The position numbers and the translations under genes are program-made. Shown piece after piece: positions 27,089 to 35,867 of a stretch of 64,000 nt of DNA. Source of the stretch: Psychrobium sp. MM17-31 (lineage in GTDB: Bacteria > Pseudomonadota > Gammaproteobacteria > Enterobacterales > Psychrobiaceae); assembly GCF_022347785.1 (NCBI RefSeq), contig NZ_JAKRGA010000002.1:62001-126000 (forward strand). Reading direction: 5' to 3'. The notes under the pieces were generated by a model. It made no database searches and was not told where the DNA came from. It saw only the letters and a list, made by a program, of their open reading frames with translations. The number at the start of each line of letters is the position of its first letter. Within the stretch, counting starts at the first letter, position 1.

Positions 27089-27787
27089 TTAATTAACGGT
27101 AAGACCTCTCGACTTAGCGACCTTTCTAGTCTTTTCATCGATAATAGCTCCCTGTTTCACTAAATAGTCAAACGTTTTTTGATCTTTACAAGCGAATGTA
27201 TAAAAGATGGGAGAAACACCGTCTTTAGATAGCACGTTTATATTTGCTCCTAATGCAATAAGCGCTTTGATGTTGTCGAGTCGATTAGAATTTACGGCTA
27301 AATGAAGGGGTGTCATACCTGTTTCAGGAATGGCAAAATTAATATCGAAACCTGCTGAGTTGAGATATTTAATGACTTCAGGATTAGCTTCTATAGCAGC
27401 AATATGTAACAGACTCAGTCCCCAAGTGTATTTATGAGTAACTAATGGCGCGCCATTTTTTACAAGTCGCTTAACATCTTTTAGACTGTTCGCCATTACA
27501 GCAGCCTCTACAATATATCGAGAGTCTTCTTCAGTCGATTGCGCAACAAGCTCTGCTAGCTTAGCTTGTGCTAGCTGGTAATTTTCTCCGAAAACATCAC
27601 ACAAACTATTGCCATTACTAATCTTGGCAGAAATAACATTTGCTCTTAAAGCAAACAGCTCTTCTTCGCGCTTGCTCCCAAATTGCATCGTTATATTTTT
27701 GAACTCTAACTGCTTCCTCTTTTTATCTTCTGCGCTAAAGCAATAGAAACTACAAAATATTAATAAAAACAATATAGTAATACGCAT
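27089..27787 (-). CDS. Exported ankyrin-repeat protein
   Basis: Protein of 232 residues with a signal peptide (about 1-18) and at least three ankyrin repeats in the second half: GLSLLHIAAIEANPEVIKYL, GMTPLHLAVNSNRLDNIKAL and GVSPIFYTFACKDQKTFDYL. Ankyrin repeats bind other proteins; the periplasmic partner is unknown. It follows a small gene on the same strand by 41 bp. Confidence 0.85.
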   Translation of the reverse strand: MRITILFLLIFCSFYCFSAEDKKRKQLEFKNITMQFGSKREEELFALRANVISAKISNGNSLCDVFGENYQLAQAKLAELVAQSTEEDSRYIVEAAVMANSLKDVKRLVKNGAPLVTHKYTWGLSLLHIAAIEANPEVIKYLNSAGFDINFAIPETGMTPLHLAVNSNRLDNIKALIALGANINVLSKDGVSPIFYTFACKDQKTFDYLVKQGAIIDEKTRKVAKSRGLTVN

Positions 27788-27828
27788 ATCTTTCCTTATT
27801 TAAGCGTAACTCATGAAAGTCGACTCTA

Positions 27829-28200
27829 TTAAGTCAACGTTATGACCACCTTAACTTTGCCCTTATTCAATTCGCCAATAAAGCTATTAAAGGATACAAG
27901 TTGGCAAAACTCACCAAAGTCGTTATTGCGTTTAGATTTGGCCAGCCATTGGTTGTAAAAACTATCGATTGAAGCTTCAGTCTGTGGTTTGAGTTTTTTA
28001 TCGATCAGCCAAATAGCGCCAGCGCCTTCAACACCTGCAAGCTCAGTTTTAGTCAGAGTCGAGCCAAACATTTCCATTAACATTACAAGCTCAGTTTCCG
28101 AGGCCAGTGTGATGACCTCTTCTGATTCAACGCGATAATCGATGTCATTTAACTGCGTTGCCGATAGCTTTTTAAGCGGCACAAATGAAAATTTGATCAA
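27829..28200 (-). CDS. Hypothetical protein downstream of mscS
   Basis: Cytoplasmic protein of 123 residues with no recognised domain; the region EEVITLASETELVMLMEMFGSTLT is helical. The start is TTG with AGAGGA 8 bp upstream, 24 bp after the mscS-like gene stop, so it is probably its operon partner. The function is unknown. Confidence 0.65.
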   Translation of the reverse strand: MIKFSFVPLKKLSATQLNDIDYRVESEEVITLASETELVMLMEMFGSTLTKTELAGVEGAGAIWLIDKKLKPQTEASIDSFYNQWLAKSKRNNDFGEFCQLVSFNSFIGELNKGKVKVVITLT

Positions 28201-28224
28201 GCTAATAATCCTCTCGCGATGTCG

Positions 28225-29058
28225 TTACGACGCATCTTGTTGTTGAATAGTCACTATCCGCTGCGGGAATGGAATTTCAATGTTATTTTCGTTCATGGCT
28301 TGATAAACCAAGCGATTAACCGCCAATTTCGTTTCAATAATCTTCGTCGTTGGTACCCAGTAACGATAGCTAATAGTGACTCCGCTAGCAGCAAAGGCTT
28401 CGATACCTACTTTACATTGCGGAGCATCAGCAACGTTGTCATGCTGAGCTAACACCGATTCAATCAGCGAAATAGCGGTATCAGAGCAGGCGTTGTATGC
28501 AATATCAATTTCGCCTTTCACTAGTGAAAACTCATTCGAGTTATGGAGAATTTCGCCAATGACATGCTTATTGGGAATGGTAATTTCGACGTTTTCTTCG
28601 TTAACTAACACCGTATGACCTAAATCGATGGTTTTAACCTGACCACTAACCCCCTTCACTTCGATAGTATCGCCAACCACATAGGGTCGTGTCGCAATAA
28701 TAGCTAAACCAGCGCCATAGTTGGCCAGCATTCCCTGTACCGCAAGGCCCGCACCTAGCGATGCCGCACCAATAGCAGCGACAAATGGCGTCACGCTAAT
28801 GCCGATTTTTCCAAGACATATCACAACTACACCGATGATTATCAGTACCTTTACCACACTACTTACAAAGTTGGTTAGCGTGATATCGACATTGTGGCGT
28901 GTCATTACTTTTGCAACTAATGCTGCTGCCTTCTTAGCAATCCATAAGCCGATGATAAGTATGAAAATCGCACCAACAATTTGCATGCTGTAGGTCAGGA
29001 GGTATTCCATCAACATGTTGTAGTATTTTTCAAATTGGGCGATTTCTTGGTCAATCAT
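28225..29058 (-). CDS. Small-conductance mechanosensitive channel, MscS family
   Basis: Inner-membrane channel of 277 residues that opens under membrane tension after osmotic downshock. Three helices lie at about 20-45, 60-80 and 85-115. The pore helix AAIGAASLGAGLAVQGMLANYGAGL has the Ala/Gly packing of MscS TM3. It is followed by the beta domain (VGDTIEVKGVSGQVKTIDLGHT) and the C-terminal cage. Length equals E. coli MscS (286). Confidence 0.93.
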   Translation of the reverse strand: MIDQEIAQFEKYYNMLMEYLLTYSMQIVGAIFILIIGLWIAKKAAALVAKVMTRHNVDITLTNFVSSVVKVLIIIGVVVICLGKIGISVTPFVAAIGAASLGAGLAVQGMLANYGAGLAIIATRPYVVGDTIEVKGVSGQVKTIDLGHTVLVNEENVEITIPNKHVIGEILHNSNEFSLVKGEIDIAYNACSDTAISLIESVLAQHDNVADAPQCKVGIEAFAASGVTISYRYWVPTTKIIETKLAVNRLVYQAMNENNIEIPFPQRIVTIQQQDAS

Positions 29059-29122
29059 AACGCGCTCTTTTTAAAGGAATTAACATTGATAGCTATCTTA
29101 ATCTGTCTATTTTAAGTTAGCC

Positions 29123-29160
29123 ATAAAAAAAGCGCTGTTTAGATAACTAAACAGCGCTTT
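29123..29160 (-). terminator. Terminator of the M1 aminopeptidase gene
   Basis: AAAGCGCTGTTTAG (29129-29142) and its exact complement (29147-29160) enclose ATAA. Read on the minus strand the 14-bp stem is followed by seven T residues, 23 bp after the aminopeptidase stop. Confidence 0.9.
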
Positions 29161-29183
29161 ATAGACGATGAATATTTCAGTTT

Positions 29184-31880
29184 CTACTTAAGTAACTCTA
29201 AAACCTTAACACAACGACCGATTTCCTGATGGCTGCGCTTCACGCCTTTAAGTACTTGTGGCTTCATGCCTTGATACTTTTCAACTAATTCACCAAGCTC
29301 TTGATGACTTTCAGCAGTACAAGACGTTGGTAACATCGCGCCAGCAAAAGCACCTAATAGCATGAGGTTGCCTTCGTCATTAAGTTTCTCAATGTGCGCT
29401 AGAATACGCTCTTTATATGGCGCTTCGAGAGCTTTTTGATTGCCTGGGAAAATTCCCCACATTGCATAACGCAGTGTCGCTAGCTTAAGGTTATCAGGGT
29501 TATTGATAATAATATCAAACCACTTTTCTTTAACCTTAGGATCTGGACGTAAAACTTCGGCTAAGATAGCGTTTTTCGCCCCCAAATCAGATTTATCACG
29601 CTTAACTTCTGCCGCTAAACGCGCCTTGTAATCACCTACTTGACGGTGGTTCAAGGTGCGAACGATACGCCAGCGCTTATCTTGGTCGATCTTCAAGCCA
29701 GCAAACGTTAGTTTACCGTCGAGAATATCTTCTAATTTAGCAAGCTGTGCTGGCGTGCGAGTCGTCGACAAGAAACGGCCAAACCACAATTGCTGCAAGT
29801 CACTGCCCGCTTGCGCGTTTTGTAGTTGCTTAAAGTAAAAATCATTCACTTGGTTCCGCTTGGCATTAAAATCAGCAACGCCTAACTGGGTAGCAGTACC
29901 TAAATAGCCAAGTGCACCACTAAGCTTGCCAGAGATTGAACGAATAACGTTAAGATCTTTCTCGCCTTCAAGATTGGCCAGTGCAAAATCGACAAAAGTC
30001 GCTGGTGATAACTGTGCATCGTTCACACTATCAGACAAGCTTTGCCACAACATTAAGCGCAGTGATGGGCTTTCAAAATCGTTGATATGCTTGTTTAGCG
30101 TAGCGAGTGAACGCTTATCGAGATTGACTTGCACATAGCCCCAGTCATCGAGATTTGGATATACTAAATCAGGACACTGTTTACCTTTCATCGAGGCAAC
30201 ATCAGTCATCGCACCTTTATAGGTAACAGGCATTTCACCTGTTAACTTCATGGTGCCATTGTCATAGTTAAACAAGCCAACATTCACGCGCTGCTGACGC
30301 AGCGTTGGATATTGCTCTGGTGCCGTTTGTTTGATGGCAAATGAGTCGATAACACCGGCATTACACTGATAGCTCACCTCGATGGTGTTTAAACCCGCTT
30401 TATAAAGCCAATCTTGTGTCCATTGCGTAAGATCGGTATTAGACGCCTCAGCCAACGACGTAATAAAGTCATTTAGTGTGGTGTTTTTATACGAATATTT
30501 CTTCAGGTAATTACTTACCCCTTTGCGGAAGTTTTCTTCACCAAGGTATTTAGGCACTTGCTTTAATACAGAGGCACCTTTACCGTAAGTGATACCGTCG
30601 AATACTTCCATCGCTTCGCGCGTTGTTGCTACAGGTAGTTCTATCGCGTGAGTATTTACCGAACGATCGGTGCTATATGCCCATTGTTTAAAGCCCGTGT
30701 AGAAGTCGTCCCACACATTCTCAAAGTCAGAGCCTTTTTCTAACGCAAGCACCGCCATGTAGCTGGCAAAACTCTCATTGAGCCATAAGCCGTTCCACCA
30801 ATCCATGGTCACGAGATCGCCAAACCACATGTGTGCCATTTCATGGGCGATAGTATCTGCTAGTGATAAACGCTGTGCTTCTGTTTTAGCACCACGAGAA
30901 ATAAAACTCTCGTTAAAGGTTACCGCAGCCACGTTTTCCATTGCGCCGGAATTGTAATCTGGCACCATCACCTGATCGTATTTGCCAAACGGATATGGAA
31001 TTTCAAAGTAGTTGTTAAAGAATTTAAAGCTTTGCTTAGTCGGCGTGAACCACTCTTCGGTATTAACGTATTCCGCCATGCTTTGACGAGCGAATAAACG
31101 CAGTGGAACATCGCCAGTCTTGCCGTGATAAACATCTTCCCATACCGCGTATTTACCTGCGTGGAGTGCAAATACATAGCTAGAGATTTTGGCCGAAATT
31201 GGGAAATCCCAGTGTTTAACGCCATCTTTCTCAGTGATCTTAGTTTCGCGAGTGGTTGAAATAATTTGCCAATGACTCGGCGCATCAACTTTAACTTTAA
31301 ACGTCGCTTTTAGGTTTGGCTGATCAAAATGCGGGAACATTTGATTAGCTGCATACGGCTGAAAATCAGAATAAAGATAAACATCACCGTTAGCTGGGTC
31401 TTCAAAGCGATGTAAGCCAGAGCCATCGGTTTCGTATGGACGGTTATAAACAATTTCTATCGCGTTTTTCCCCGGATTAAACACCGAAGGATCGATAGTA
31501 ATAAACCATTTCTCATAATCAAAAGCGACAGGCTTGCCGTTAACCTTCACCGCATCGACAGTGCCAGAATCAAAATCAACAGTGACTGGAGACTTGTTGC
31601 CTTTCGATAAGTTAAATTCAATTAACGTCTTACCGTTGTAAGATTTTTTCTTATTATCGAGATTAAAATACAACTCATACGCCACGTCGCTAATTTGCTG
31701 CTCACGCATCACCGAGTATTTCTCAGAGAGTGCTTCATTGAACTCGCGGATCACTGGTGCATTTTGCTCCATGGTGCGAACGGTTGAAATTGAATTGTCG
31801 GTTGTCATACAACCTGTTAACGATAGCGAACTAATGGCTAACGCACTGGCAATTGCCAATTTAGTGGGGGTAAATTTCAT
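29184..31880 (-). CDS. M1-family aminopeptidase, lipoprotein
   Basis: Zinc metallopeptidase of 898 residues that removes N-terminal amino acids from peptides. GAMENVAAVTF is the exopeptidase motif and HEMAHMWFGDLVTMDWWNGLWLNESFASY supplies HExxH plus the third ligand Glu. Unlike cytoplasmic PepN it has a signal peptide with lipobox LTGC (Cys at about residue 24), so it is anchored in the periplasm or on the outer membrane. It has its own terminator. Exported M1 enzymes are usual in peptide-feeding marine gammaproteobacteria. Confidence 0.95.
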   Translation of the reverse strand: MKFTPTKLAIASALAISSLSLTGCMTTDNSISTVRTMEQNAPVIREFNEALSEKYSVMREQQISDVAYELYFNLDNKKKSYNGKTLIEFNLSKGNKSPVTVDFDSGTVDAVKVNGKPVAFDYEKWFITIDPSVFNPGKNAIEIVYNRPYETDGSGLHRFEDPANGDVYLYSDFQPYAANQMFPHFDQPNLKATFKVKVDAPSHWQIISTTRETKITEKDGVKHWDFPISAKISSYVFALHAGKYAVWEDVYHGKTGDVPLRLFARQSMAEYVNTEEWFTPTKQSFKFFNNYFEIPYPFGKYDQVMVPDYNSGAMENVAAVTFNESFISRGAKTEAQRLSLADTIAHEMAHMWFGDLVTMDWWNGLWLNESFASYMAVLALEKGSDFENVWDDFYTGFKQWAYSTDRSVNTHAIELPVATTREAMEVFDGITYGKGASVLKQVPKYLGEENFRKGVSNYLKKYSYKNTTLNDFITSLAEASNTDLTQWTQDWLYKAGLNTIEVSYQCNAGVIDSFAIKQTAPEQYPTLRQQRVNVGLFNYDNGTMKLTGEMPVTYKGAMTDVASMKGKQCPDLVYPNLDDWGYVQVNLDKRSLATLNKHINDFESPSLRLMLWQSLSDSVNDAQLSPATFVDFALANLEGEKDLNVIRSISGKLSGALGYLGTATQLGVADFNAKRNQVNDFYFKQLQNAQAGSDLQQLWFGRFLSTTRTPAQLAKLEDILDGKLTFAGLKIDQDKRWRIVRTLNHRQVGDYKARLAAEVKRDKSDLGAKNAILAEVLRPDPKVKEKWFDIIINNPDNLKLATLRYAMWGIFPGNQKALEAPYKERILAHIEKLNDEGNLMLLGAFAGAMLPTSCTAESHQELGELVEKYQGMKPQVLKGVKRSHQEIGRCVKVLELLK

Positions 31881-31986
31881 TGTTATGTGCTCTTTCCGTT
31901 GAGATTGGAACCAGCTATGCTGGATTTTTGTGACCTTGTTATATCACAATTTTGAAAAAAGCACTTTATAGAACAGATATTTAGGA

Positions 31987-32021
31987 CATTGAATGTGTTT
32001 CAAGATGTAACACATTCAATG
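31987..32021. repeat. 13-bp perfect inverted repeat
   Basis: CATTGAATGTGTT (31987-31999) and its complement (32009-32021) lie 12 bp downstream of the VF530-like gene stop and upstream of the aminopeptidase gene. No T run follows on either strand. It may be a processing or weak termination hairpin. Confidence 0.45.
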
Positions 32022-32032
32022 AAGGCTGGGGA

Positions 32033-32356
32033 CTAATCTTTAATACTTGGCCAAACAAAGCCACCATCGCTAGTTGAACGGCTCTTGCGCTCTGCAGTTT
32101 TGTTTGCATGCGATGAATTACGCTTTCTCGTTGGCTTTTTATCACTAAAAGTCGAGATATATAGCTCTTCAACTTTAGTACGCGCCCATTGCGTTTTTCG
32201 CAAAAACTTCAAACTCGATTTCACACTAGGCTCGTGATAAAAACAGCGAATTTCAATCTGGCGACTCAGCGCCTTAAACCCATAATGGTCAACCAATGCG
32301 GTTACTATAGCTTCCAGAGTTAAGCCGTGAAGTGGATCGTTATTGCCTGCGTGCAT
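32033..32356 (-). CDS. VF530-family small DNA-binding protein
   Basis: Protein of 107 residues. DPLHGLTLEAIVTALVDHYGF and IEIRCFYHEPSVKSSLKFLRKTQWARTKVEELY form the whole VF530 (DUF2132) domain, named after a Vibrio fischeri protein whose structure suggested DNA binding. The Lys/Arg/Ser-rich tail (KPTRKRNSSHANKTAERKSR) is an extension beyond the usual domain and could bind nucleic acid. The function is not established. Confidence 0.85.
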   Translation of the reverse strand: MHAGNNDPLHGLTLEAIVTALVDHYGFKALSRQIEIRCFYHEPSVKSSLKFLRKTQWARTKVEELYISTFSDKKPTRKRNSSHANKTAERKSRSTSDGGFVWPSIKD

Positions 32357-32440
32357 TGGTTGCCTGTAATTTAGGAAAAATAAAGGAAGTATTTTAGCAA
32401 GGAATAGCTAACGAATATAGCCTTAAAATGATACTTAACA

Positions 32441-33349
32441 TCACCAAACCTCATCTTTATCAGCCATTTTTTCCCCTAAGAATTCTAACCAAACTCTTAG
32501 CTTTTCCGGCATGTATTCCCGCTCGGGATAAACGGCGTAAATTCCGTGCTCTGGCAATGTGTAATCGTCTAATAAAGTGACTAACTCACCGCTTTTTAAA
32601 TATGGCTCGACGATAAATAGTGGCATTTGGCAAACACCGACTCCATCAAGCAATAGTTGCTTAAGCACTTCACTGTTATTAACTTGCATATTGCCTTGCG
32701 GCTTAATGCGTTCAATACCGTTGGGGCCAGTGAAACTCCATTCTATTCCCGCTCGAAAATAGGAATAAAACAAACAGTTGTACTTTTTAAGTTGCGACAG
32801 TTCTGTTGGCATCCCTGCTTGTTCAATATAATCAGGAGAAGCGCACAAAACACTGCGACAGCGCGATAGTTTCTTAGCGATTAAGGTCGAATCAGGCAAT
32901 GCTCCGATACGAATCGCCACATCTATTTGATCGGCAAGTAAATCAACGACTCTATCGTCTAAGGTAATAACAAGCTCAATATCAGGGTAACGGCGGGAAA
33001 ATTCAGCTAACAGAGGTGCTACATGCTTTTGGCCAAAAACCATCGGTAAGCTTACTTTTAGTAGCCCTTTTGGCGAACCTTGCAGGCTATTAACTACATC
33101 TTGACCATCTTGAATTAGAGCTTGTGCTTGAGCGATATAACCGTAATACAACTCCCCAGCTTCGGTGAGGCTTAACTTTCGAGTGGTGCGCTGAATCAAC
33201 TTAACGCCTAGCTCTTCTTCAAGCGTCTTAATTCTTTTACTGACAGCGGATTTTGTCATACCAAGTTGTTGGCTAGCAGCCGAGAAACTGCCCGCTTGAA
33301 TAACGGCATGTAAAATTGGAATATTTGTAAATACAGACATTTCTGTCAA
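32441..33349 (-). CDS. LysR-family transcriptional regulator
   Basis: Regulator of 302 residues. The N-terminal helix-turn-helix is FSAASQQLGMTKSAVSKRIKTLEEELGVKL (about residues 22-51), and the rest is the substrate-binding-protein-like effector domain. It is divergent from the YdcZ-NUDIX genes across 94 bp, the usual arrangement for LysR regulators and their target, so it probably controls them. The effector is unknown. Confidence 0.92.
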   Translation of the reverse strand: MTEMSVFTNIPILHAVIQAGSFSAASQQLGMTKSAVSKRIKTLEEELGVKLIQRTTRKLSLTEAGELYYGYIAQAQALIQDGQDVVNSLQGSPKGLLKVSLPMVFGQKHVAPLLAEFSRRYPDIELVITLDDRVVDLLADQIDVAIRIGALPDSTLIAKKLSRCRSVLCASPDYIEQAGMPTELSQLKKYNCLFYSYFRAGIEWSFTGPNGIERIKPQGNMQVNNSEVLKQLLLDGVGVCQMPLFIVEPYLKSGELVTLLDDYTLPEHGIYAVYPEREYMPEKLRVWLEFLGEKMADKDEVW

Positions 33350-33443
33350 CCCTGAGGAAACAAAGTTATTCCAATTTACACAATTATCAACTATCAGGAA
33401 ACAAAATATAATCTTCGTATCCTAAACATCAACAGATTAACAA

Positions 33444-33911
33444 ATGAAACAAGGTTTATTTAATTACCTAATTGCCTTTAGTGGCGGCTGTTTATTAGCG
33501 CTAATGATCGCCTCAAATAGCGAGTTGGCAAAATATAGTTCTGCCGTTGGCGCATCTTGGGTAGCGCACCTAATTGGCACTATTGTCTCACTAATTTTAA
33601 TGGTGATTACGACTCTTTATTTCTCCACCTCAAACAAAATATCTCATCATCGAAAAATCCCAATGTGGGCCTATAGCGGTGGTATTTTTGGCGCTTTTAC
33701 CGTGGTATTAGCGGCAATCACTGTTAATAGCCAACTCGGTCTAGCTGTCACCATTGCACTTGTTATGTTCGGACAGTTGCTATTTGGCATAATTAGCGAT
33801 TATTACGGATTATTTGGCTCTAACCGAAAGAAGCCGATGCTTAAAGATATTCTTGGCATTTGTCTTACCTTCAGCGGTTGTATTGTTATGATTATGGGAG
33901 CGCAATACTAA
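33444..33911 (+). CDS. DMT-family membrane protein, DUF606/YdcZ (first half)
   Basis: Membrane protein of 155 residues with about five helices. GGCLLALMIASNSELAKYSSA and WAYSGGIFGAFTVVLAAITVNSQLG are the DUF606 blocks. Such half-size members of the drug/metabolite superfamily work as pairs; a second copy follows directly with TAATG overlap. Together they probably form an inverted heterodimer. The substrate is unknown. Confidence 0.88.
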   Translation: MKQGLFNYLIAFSGGCLLALMIASNSELAKYSSAVGASWVAHLIGTIVSLILMVITTLYFSTSNKISHHRKIPMWAYSGGIFGAFTVVLAAITVNSQLGLAVTIALVMFGQLLFGIISDYYGLFGSNRKKPMLKDILGICLTFSGCIVMIMGAQY

Positions 33912-34366
33912 TGATTACGTTGTGTTTAATCGCTTTGTGCAACGGTGTGGTAATAAGCATGTGCCGCGTTATAAACGGTAGATTAGCGCAAGATACCGAT
34001 GCTTTTCATGCCGCCTATTGGAATCATTTGGTGGGTTTAGTCGTCCTCAGCGTTATCTGCTTAGTTAGTAGTTCCGGTATCAGCACTCTCCTATTTAATG
34101 CACCTTGGTGGGCATGGTCAGGAGGCATCATTGGCGCTCTTTTTGTTGCTATTAATGCCTTTGTGGTCACTAAATTGGGCGCGACACTCACTGCGCTGTT
34201 AATAATATCTGGCCAACTCTTTAGTGGAACAGTGATTAGCTTATTTCAACAAGGCTTTTCACACGGAATGGCAATAACCCCACTCATTGGCTGTGTGCTT
34301 GTTTTTGGCGGCATCGTCATTATCAAATCAGATTTTAATACAACAAATACAAAGGAAACGACGTGA
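33911..34366 (+). CDS. DMT-family membrane protein, DUF606/YdcZ (second half)
   Basis: Partner of 151 residues with five predicted helices and the same motifs (WNHLVGLVVLS, WWAWSGGIIGALFVAINAFVVTKLGATLTALL). The ATG at 33911 shares its first base with the stop of the first half. The reading frame extends 51 bp further upstream but that part overlaps the other gene. The two proteins are diverged copies, a typical product of an ancient duplication in this family. Confidence 0.88.
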   Translation: MITLCLIALCNGVVISMCRVINGRLAQDTDAFHAAYWNHLVGLVVLSVICLVSSSGISTLLFNAPWWAWSGGIIGALFVAINAFVVTKLGATLTALLIISGQLFSGTVISLFQQGFSHGMAITPLIGCVLVFGGIVIIKSDFNTTNTKETT

Positions 34367-34764
34367 ACAACATCATTAAAAAAGCCGCTTGGATAACAAT
34401 TAAAGACAGAAAGTTACTTTGCGTACGCTCAACAGGCAAAACGTTATTTTATGTGCCGGGTGGTAAAATTGAGGCTAACGAATCTATAGAGCAAGCCCTT
34501 ATCAGGGAGATTAAGGAAGAGCTATCTGTCTCACTTATTGAAAGTTCAATTGCCAAGTGTTGCACTGTTACATCTCCAGCTGATGGTAAACCTGCTGGCA
34601 CCTTAGTTGAGCTTTCCTGTTTCACAGCTAATTACAGCGGAACATTAACGGTAAATGCAGAAATAGAAGAATTGGCTTGGCTAGGGATAGAAGATACAGA
34701 GAGATGCTCAGTGGCCACAAGAGCACTATTTGAAAAACTTATATCATTAAAACGATTAAAATAA
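34363..34764 (+). CDS. NUDIX hydrolase
   Basis: Hydrolase of 133 residues for nucleoside-diphosphate-linked substrates. The NUDIX box is GKIEANESIEQALIREIKEELSV (residues about 34-56): G-x5-E-x7-REUxEE fits, but the final Gly of the consensus is Ser. The GTG start overlaps the preceding stop (GTGA), with AAGGAA upstream, so it is coupled to the YdcZ pair. The substrate is unknown; one possibility is a compound handled by the transporter. Confidence 0.88.
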   Translation: MNNIIKKAAWITIKDRKLLCVRSTGKTLFYVPGGKIEANESIEQALIREIKEELSVSLIESSIAKCCTVTSPADGKPAGTLVELSCFTANYSGTLTVNAEIEELAWLGIEDTERCSVATRALFEKLISLKRLK

Positions 34765-34775
34765 TCTCAAACACA

Positions 34776-35273
34776 TTAGATTTTCTTAGGCAGCTGTTTA
34801 TTTTCTAATTGAGCTGTATTGCTTTCATGATTATCTAGTAACGATTTAGCTTTGTCATAGCCAGATTCAACCGCGAGTTTTAGCATTTTCAATGCAAAAG
34901 CCTTTTGTTCGGCGTTAAATTGCTCAGGTATTTCAATGTGGACGATATAATAAAACATCGATGCTGCGTGATTGTGGCCAGAAAACGTCGCAGCGGCGTA
35001 TAGATCGAGAGCCATTTTAAGATCTTTATCTACGCCATAACCGAAGAAATAAAGCTCAGCGAGTAGTGTCGTACTACTGTTATTCTTTTCAATCTCATGG
35101 CCAATACCACACCACTTAAACGCTTTAGCATAATCTTTTTCGACACCTTTATAGCCGTAACTATAGGCATAACAAGCGTCGTGCGCAGAGTCGAAACCGT
35201 CAAACATTTTGTCTGAAGCTGCATTTATAGAACACGTGATAAAGCAGCACACGGCGAATATTAAACGGTTCAT
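34776..35273 (-). CDS. Exported Sel1-repeat-like protein
   Basis: Protein of 165 residues with a signal peptide (about 1-18) and Sel1-type helical repeats: AYSYGYKGVEKDYAKAFKWCGIGHE and LAELYFFGYGVDKDLKMALDLYAAA, then ALKMLKLAVESGYDKAKSLL. Sel1 repeats mediate protein contacts. It is convergent with the NUDIX gene with only 11 bp between stops. No partner can be named. Confidence 0.75.
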   Translation of the reverse strand: MNRLIFAVCCFITCSINAASDKMFDGFDSAHDACYAYSYGYKGVEKDYAKAFKWCGIGHEIEKNNSSTTLLAELYFFGYGVDKDLKMALDLYAAATFSGHNHAASMFYYIVHIEIPEQFNAEQKAFALKMLKLAVESGYDKAKSLLDNHESNTAQLENKQLPKKI

Positions 35274-35333
35274 TTAAAGTCCTTTTTAAAATTCAAGAGT
35301 CTTAATCACTCTAGCGTTAATTAATAAATGCCG

Positions 35334-35804
35334 CTAGTTTTTTGAATATCTCGCAATAAATTTCTCACAATCTCCAGCATGCGTATTATCAATCAAATAA
35401 ACAATCTTCCAGTCATTATCAAATTTCACCAACTGAAAACTGTTAACGCCACAATGACTTAGTTTACCGTCGAGATAAAACACGTATGGTGTCCAAACTG
35501 AGGCTAGGTTGTCGCTGATAGAAACGTCCACCGCTAATAACTTTTCATCCAAATGCTTATCAGTTTTCGAAACGAATGCTGCGAACTTTTTAAGATCATT
35601 GGTTTTGACCTCGTCGCCCTTACCCGCTCGCTGCAATATCGCATTGTCAGTAAACTGAGCTAATAGCTTGTCGCCATTATGCTCCCGCATTGCGTCAAAC
35701 ATGTTGTTAATTGGCTTTGCGCTAGCGTGCTCTTTTGCAAAACTAGGTGTGCTCATAGTGAAAGAACTCATTAAGGTCGCTAGTAATAACAGTGATTTTT
35801 TCAT
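35334..35804 (-). CDS. Exported NTF2-like (SnoaL/DUF4440) protein
   Basis: Protein of 156 residues with a signal peptide (about 1-23, cleavage after SFA). INNMFDAMREHNGDKLLAQFTDNAILQRAG and ISDNLASVWTPYVFYLDGKLSHCGVNSFQLVKFDNDWKIVYLIDN fit the NTF2-like cone fold common in small exported proteins of unknown activity. It is followed on the minus strand by the Sel1-like gene (60 bp). It is preceded by a terminator. Confidence 0.78.
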   Translation of the reverse strand: MKKSLLLLATLMSSFTMSTPSFAKEHASAKPINNMFDAMREHNGDKLLAQFTDNAILQRAGKGDEVKTNDLKKFAAFVSKTDKHLDEKLLAVDVSISDNLASVWTPYVFYLDGKLSHCGVNSFQLVKFDNDWKIVYLIDNTHAGDCEKFIARYSKN

Positions 35805-35823
35805 AACTTTTCTCCTATCAATA

Positions 35824-35853
35824 AAAAAGCGAGTGAACTTTCACTCGCTTTTT
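35824..35853. terminator. Terminator between S15-hydrolase and NTF2-like genes
   Basis: AAAAAGCGAGTGA and TCACTCGCTTTTT enclose ACTT. On the minus strand it ends the hydrolase transcript 15 bp after its stop; the symmetric A/T runs would also work on the other strand. Confidence 0.88.
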
Positions 35854-35867
35854 CGTAGTCCAATTAA

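Noticed and set aside
32577-32869. Plus-strand frames in the LysR gene
   Set aside because: Shadow frames; the minus strand encodes an intact LysR protein.
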